The notes under the pieces: generated by a model
The model's input: the letters and a program-made list of their open reading frames with translations, nothing else
Told to the model about the DNA's origin: nothing
Databases searched by the model: none
Translations under genes and position numbers: made by a program
Part shown: positions 14,550 through 16,122 of the stretch, piece by piece
Position numbering within the stretch: position 1 is the first letter of the stretch
Layout of the letters: each line of letters begins with the position of its first letter
Assembly: GCA_947463105.1 (NCBI GenBank)
Contig: CANHSD010000039.1
Location: 1-16,122 of the forward strand
DNA from: Chitinophagaceae bacterium
GTDB taxonomy: Bacteria > Bacteroidota > Bacteroidia > Chitinophagales > Chitinophagaceae
Direction: 5' to 3'
Length of the DNA stretch: 16,122 bases

Positions 14550-16122
14550 TCAAACCAGCATCACTACCGGGTTCTCCATGTATTTTTTAAGGGTTTGCAA
14601 AAAGCTTGCACCCACTGCGCCATCAACACTTCTGTGGTCACAGCTCAGGTTTACTTTCATCATCTGGGTGGTGGTAAAGCCTTCTCCTTTCCTGATCACC
14701 ACCTCTTTGATCTTGCCAACAGCAAGAATACAGCTGTCTGGCGGGTTGATGATGGCAGTGAATTCATCAATGTCCATCATGCCCAGATTGGAGATGGTAA
14801 ATGTATTTCCTGTGAAATCCTGTGGTTGAATTTTCTTGTTCCTGGCTTTGTCATACAGCTCTTTCGATTCCAGGGCTATTTGAGACAGGCTTTTTTGGTC
14901 TGCGAACCTTAACACTGGAACAATCAGTCCTTCTGGCAGGGCAATGGCAGAGCCAATATGCACATGGTCGTAGGTTCTGATGAAATCTCCCATCCAGCTG
15001 CTGTTTACTGCAGGATGTTTTTTCAATGCCAGTGCCGATGCTTTGATCAGCATGTCCTGGAAAGAAATTTTGGTAGGGCTTACCTCATTCATTTGTACAC
15101 GGGCTTTGATGGCATTGTCCATGCAAATTTCCATGGTAAGGTAGAAATGAGGTGCAGTGAACATGCTCTCCCCAAGTCTTCTTGCGATGGTTTTGCGCAT
15201 CGAAGTAAGCTGTGTATCTGTGTATCCTTCTTGTCCTGATACCAGGATTTTTGCAACTGCTGGGGATGCTGTTTGGGCTGCAACAGGCGCTGCCTTAAAG
15301 TCGTCTACATCCTTTTTGATGATTCTTCCGCCATCTCCTGATCCAATGACTTTGGAGAGGTCAATGCCCTTGTCTTTGGCAAGTATTTTGGCAAGCGGGG
15401 AGGCTTTAAGCCTTCCGTCTGTACTTTCATTGGAAGCTGCTGCTGCTGGCGTACTGGCTGCAACTGGAGCAGGTGCTGGAGCCGATATGGCTGCCGCCGC
15501 CGGGGTGGTTCCATTTGAGTTGAGGGAGCCAAGCAATCCTGTAATATCGGTTCCGGCTTTGCCGATGATCGCAATTACGTCATTGATTTTGGCAGATTCC
15601 CCTTCAGCAACACCAATGTGCAGCAAGGTTCCATCTGCATAACCAACCACTTCCATGGTAGCTTTGTCTGTTTCAACATCGGCGAGGTTGTCATCACTTT
15701 TGACGGCATCACCCACTTTTTTATTCCATTGAACAATTTTTCCTGAAGTCATGGTATCACTCAGCAACGGCATTCTAATCACTGTAACACCCAGTTGTTC
15801 TGGAGTGACAACAGGCGCTTGACTGGTTGCAGCAGCTGGGGTTGCGGCAACCGGAGCAGGGGCAGGGGTTGAAGCACCAGTTTCTGCTGCCAGATAGCTT
15901 TGTATGTCTTCGCCAGGCTTCCCAACGATGGCAATGATTTCATTGATTTTGGCAGCCTCTCCCTCTTTTATGCCTATGTAAAGCAAGGTGCCGTCTGCAT
16001 AGCCCACCACTTCCATGGTGGCCTTGTCTGTTTCCACATCTGCCAGTACATCATCACTTTTGACCGTATCGCCTACGTTCTTGTTCCATTTGACGATTTT
16101 GCCCTCGGTCATTGTATCGCTG
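14550..16122 (-). CDS. aceF: Dihydrolipoamide acetyltransferase, pyruvate dehydrogenase E2 (5' end outside window)
   Basis: E2 core of the pyruvate dehydrogenase complex, moving acetyl groups from lipoamide to CoA. Numbering from the methionine at 16112, domains are: lipoyl 1 (to about 75) with K30 in ETDKATMEV; an Ala/Pro linker; lipoyl 2 (about 111-195) with K150 in the same motif; a second Ala/Pro linker; the peripheral-subunit-binding domain (LKASPLAKILAKDKGIDLSK, 235-254); and the acyltransferase domain with catalytic H493 and D497 in CDHRSVDG. That methionine is not the start: SDT precedes it in frame, matching the internal MPLLSDTMTSGKIVQWN of domain 2, so the gene continues past the edge. 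TFTISNLGMMDIDEFTAIINPP resembles mitochondrial-type pyruvate E2, favouring pyruvate over 2-oxoglutarate or branched-chain substrates. A strong terminator follows the stop. Confidence 0.94.
   Translation of the reverse strand, partial: SDTMTEGKIVKWNKNVGDTVKSDDVLADVETDKATMEVVGYADGTLLYIGIKEGEAAKINEIIAIVGKPGEDIQSYLAAETGASTPAPAPVAATPAAATSQAPVVTPEQLGVTVIRMPLLSDTMTSGKIVQWNKKVGDAVKSDDNLADVETDKATMEVVGYADGTLLHIGVAEGESAKINDVIAIIGKAGTDITGLLGSLNSNGTTPAAAAISAPAPAPVAASTPAAAASNESTDGRLKASPLAKILAKDKGIDLSKVIGSGDGGRIIKKDVDDFKAAPVAAQTASPAVAKILVSGQEGYTDTQLTSMRKTIARRLGESMFTAPHFYLTMEICMDNAIKARVQMNEVSPTKISFQDMLIKASALALKKHPAVNSSWMGDFIRTYDHVHIGSAIALPEGLIVPVLRFADQKSLSQIALESKELYDKARNKKIQPQDFTGNTFTISNLGMMDIDEFTAIINPPDSCILAVGKIKEVVIRKGEGFTTTQMMKVNLSCDHRSVDGAVGASFLQTLKKYMENPVVMLV
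15531..15762 (-). repeat. Tandem lipoyl-domain repeat, copy 2
   Basis: This segment repeats 15891-16122 at an offset of exactly 360 bases. Comparing 15581-15762 with 15941-16122 by eye gives 138 identical bases of 182 (about 76%), so the duplication is visible at DNA level. Confidence 0.85.
15891..16122 (-). repeat. Tandem lipoyl-domain repeat, copy 1 (cut by window edge)
   Basis: Partner of 15531-15762; encodes the first visible lipoyl domain. The beginning of the domain lies beyond the window, so further copies upstream cannot be ruled out. Confidence 0.85.

Noticed and set aside
15157..15642. 161-codon plus-strand open frame opposite the E2 gene
   Set aside because: Alanine-rich because it is the complement of the Ala/Pro linker; not a gene.
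16110..16112. ATG as the true start of E2
   Set aside because: In-frame SDT before it matches the internal lipoyl repeat, so it is an internal methionine and the gene continues past the window edge.
1..16122. Mobile elements, CRISPR arrays, tRNA or rRNA genes, toxin-antitoxin or defence systems
   Set aside because: Looked for on both strands; no transposase or integrase motifs, no regularly spaced repeats other than the lipoyl duplication, no cloverleaf and no paired small genes of that kind were found.

Overview
This window reads as ordinary chromosomal backbone from a member of the Bacteroidota, most likely near the Chitinophagia, although the genus cannot be fixed from sequence alone. Three things point that way. 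A secreted protease carries a C-terminal domain of the type IX secretion kind. Several starts are preceded by the Bacteroidota -7 promoter word TAnnTTTG rather than a Shine-Dalgarno sequence. The response regulator closely resembles Bacteroides RprY. I see no IS element, phage gene, integrase, tRNA, rRNA or CRISPR array, and no stretch whose base composition clearly stands out.

Layout. Bases 1-471 (+) are the 3' end of ruvB, convergent with an RprY-like response regulator (517-1215, -). A 313-base gap with a two-way hairpin terminator follows. Next is a tight minus-strand pair, copA (copper P-type ATPase) then recQ, only 5 bases apart. Divergent from copA across about 36 bases is a plus-strand operon: tsaE (tRNA t6A synthesis ATPase), an alanine-dehydrogenase-like gene, and a sugar-phosphate nucleotidyltransferase. 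That operon converges on fumC. Reading leftward on the minus strand come gltX, then a free-standing cobalamin-binding subunit of the methylmalonyl-CoA mutase type, then fumC. A second minus-strand group encodes a small secreted protein of unknown function followed by a secreted metzincin protease. The right end holds a CoA-binding protein and the pyruvate dehydrogenase E2 gene, which runs off the window.

Functions. Much of the content is central metabolism: pyruvate dehydrogenase E2, fumarase, a methylmalonyl-CoA mutase subunit on the succinyl-CoA/propionyl-CoA branch, and alanine dehydrogenase linking alanine to pyruvate. The rest is information processing (RuvB, RecQ, GluRS, TsaE), copper export, one signalling regulator and a secreted proteolytic module. 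The least explained part is the secreted pair at 11832-13941: a protease without a visible pro-region, beside a small exported protein I cannot assign. I did not find a clearly new multi-gene system; the findings are modest and graded accordingly.
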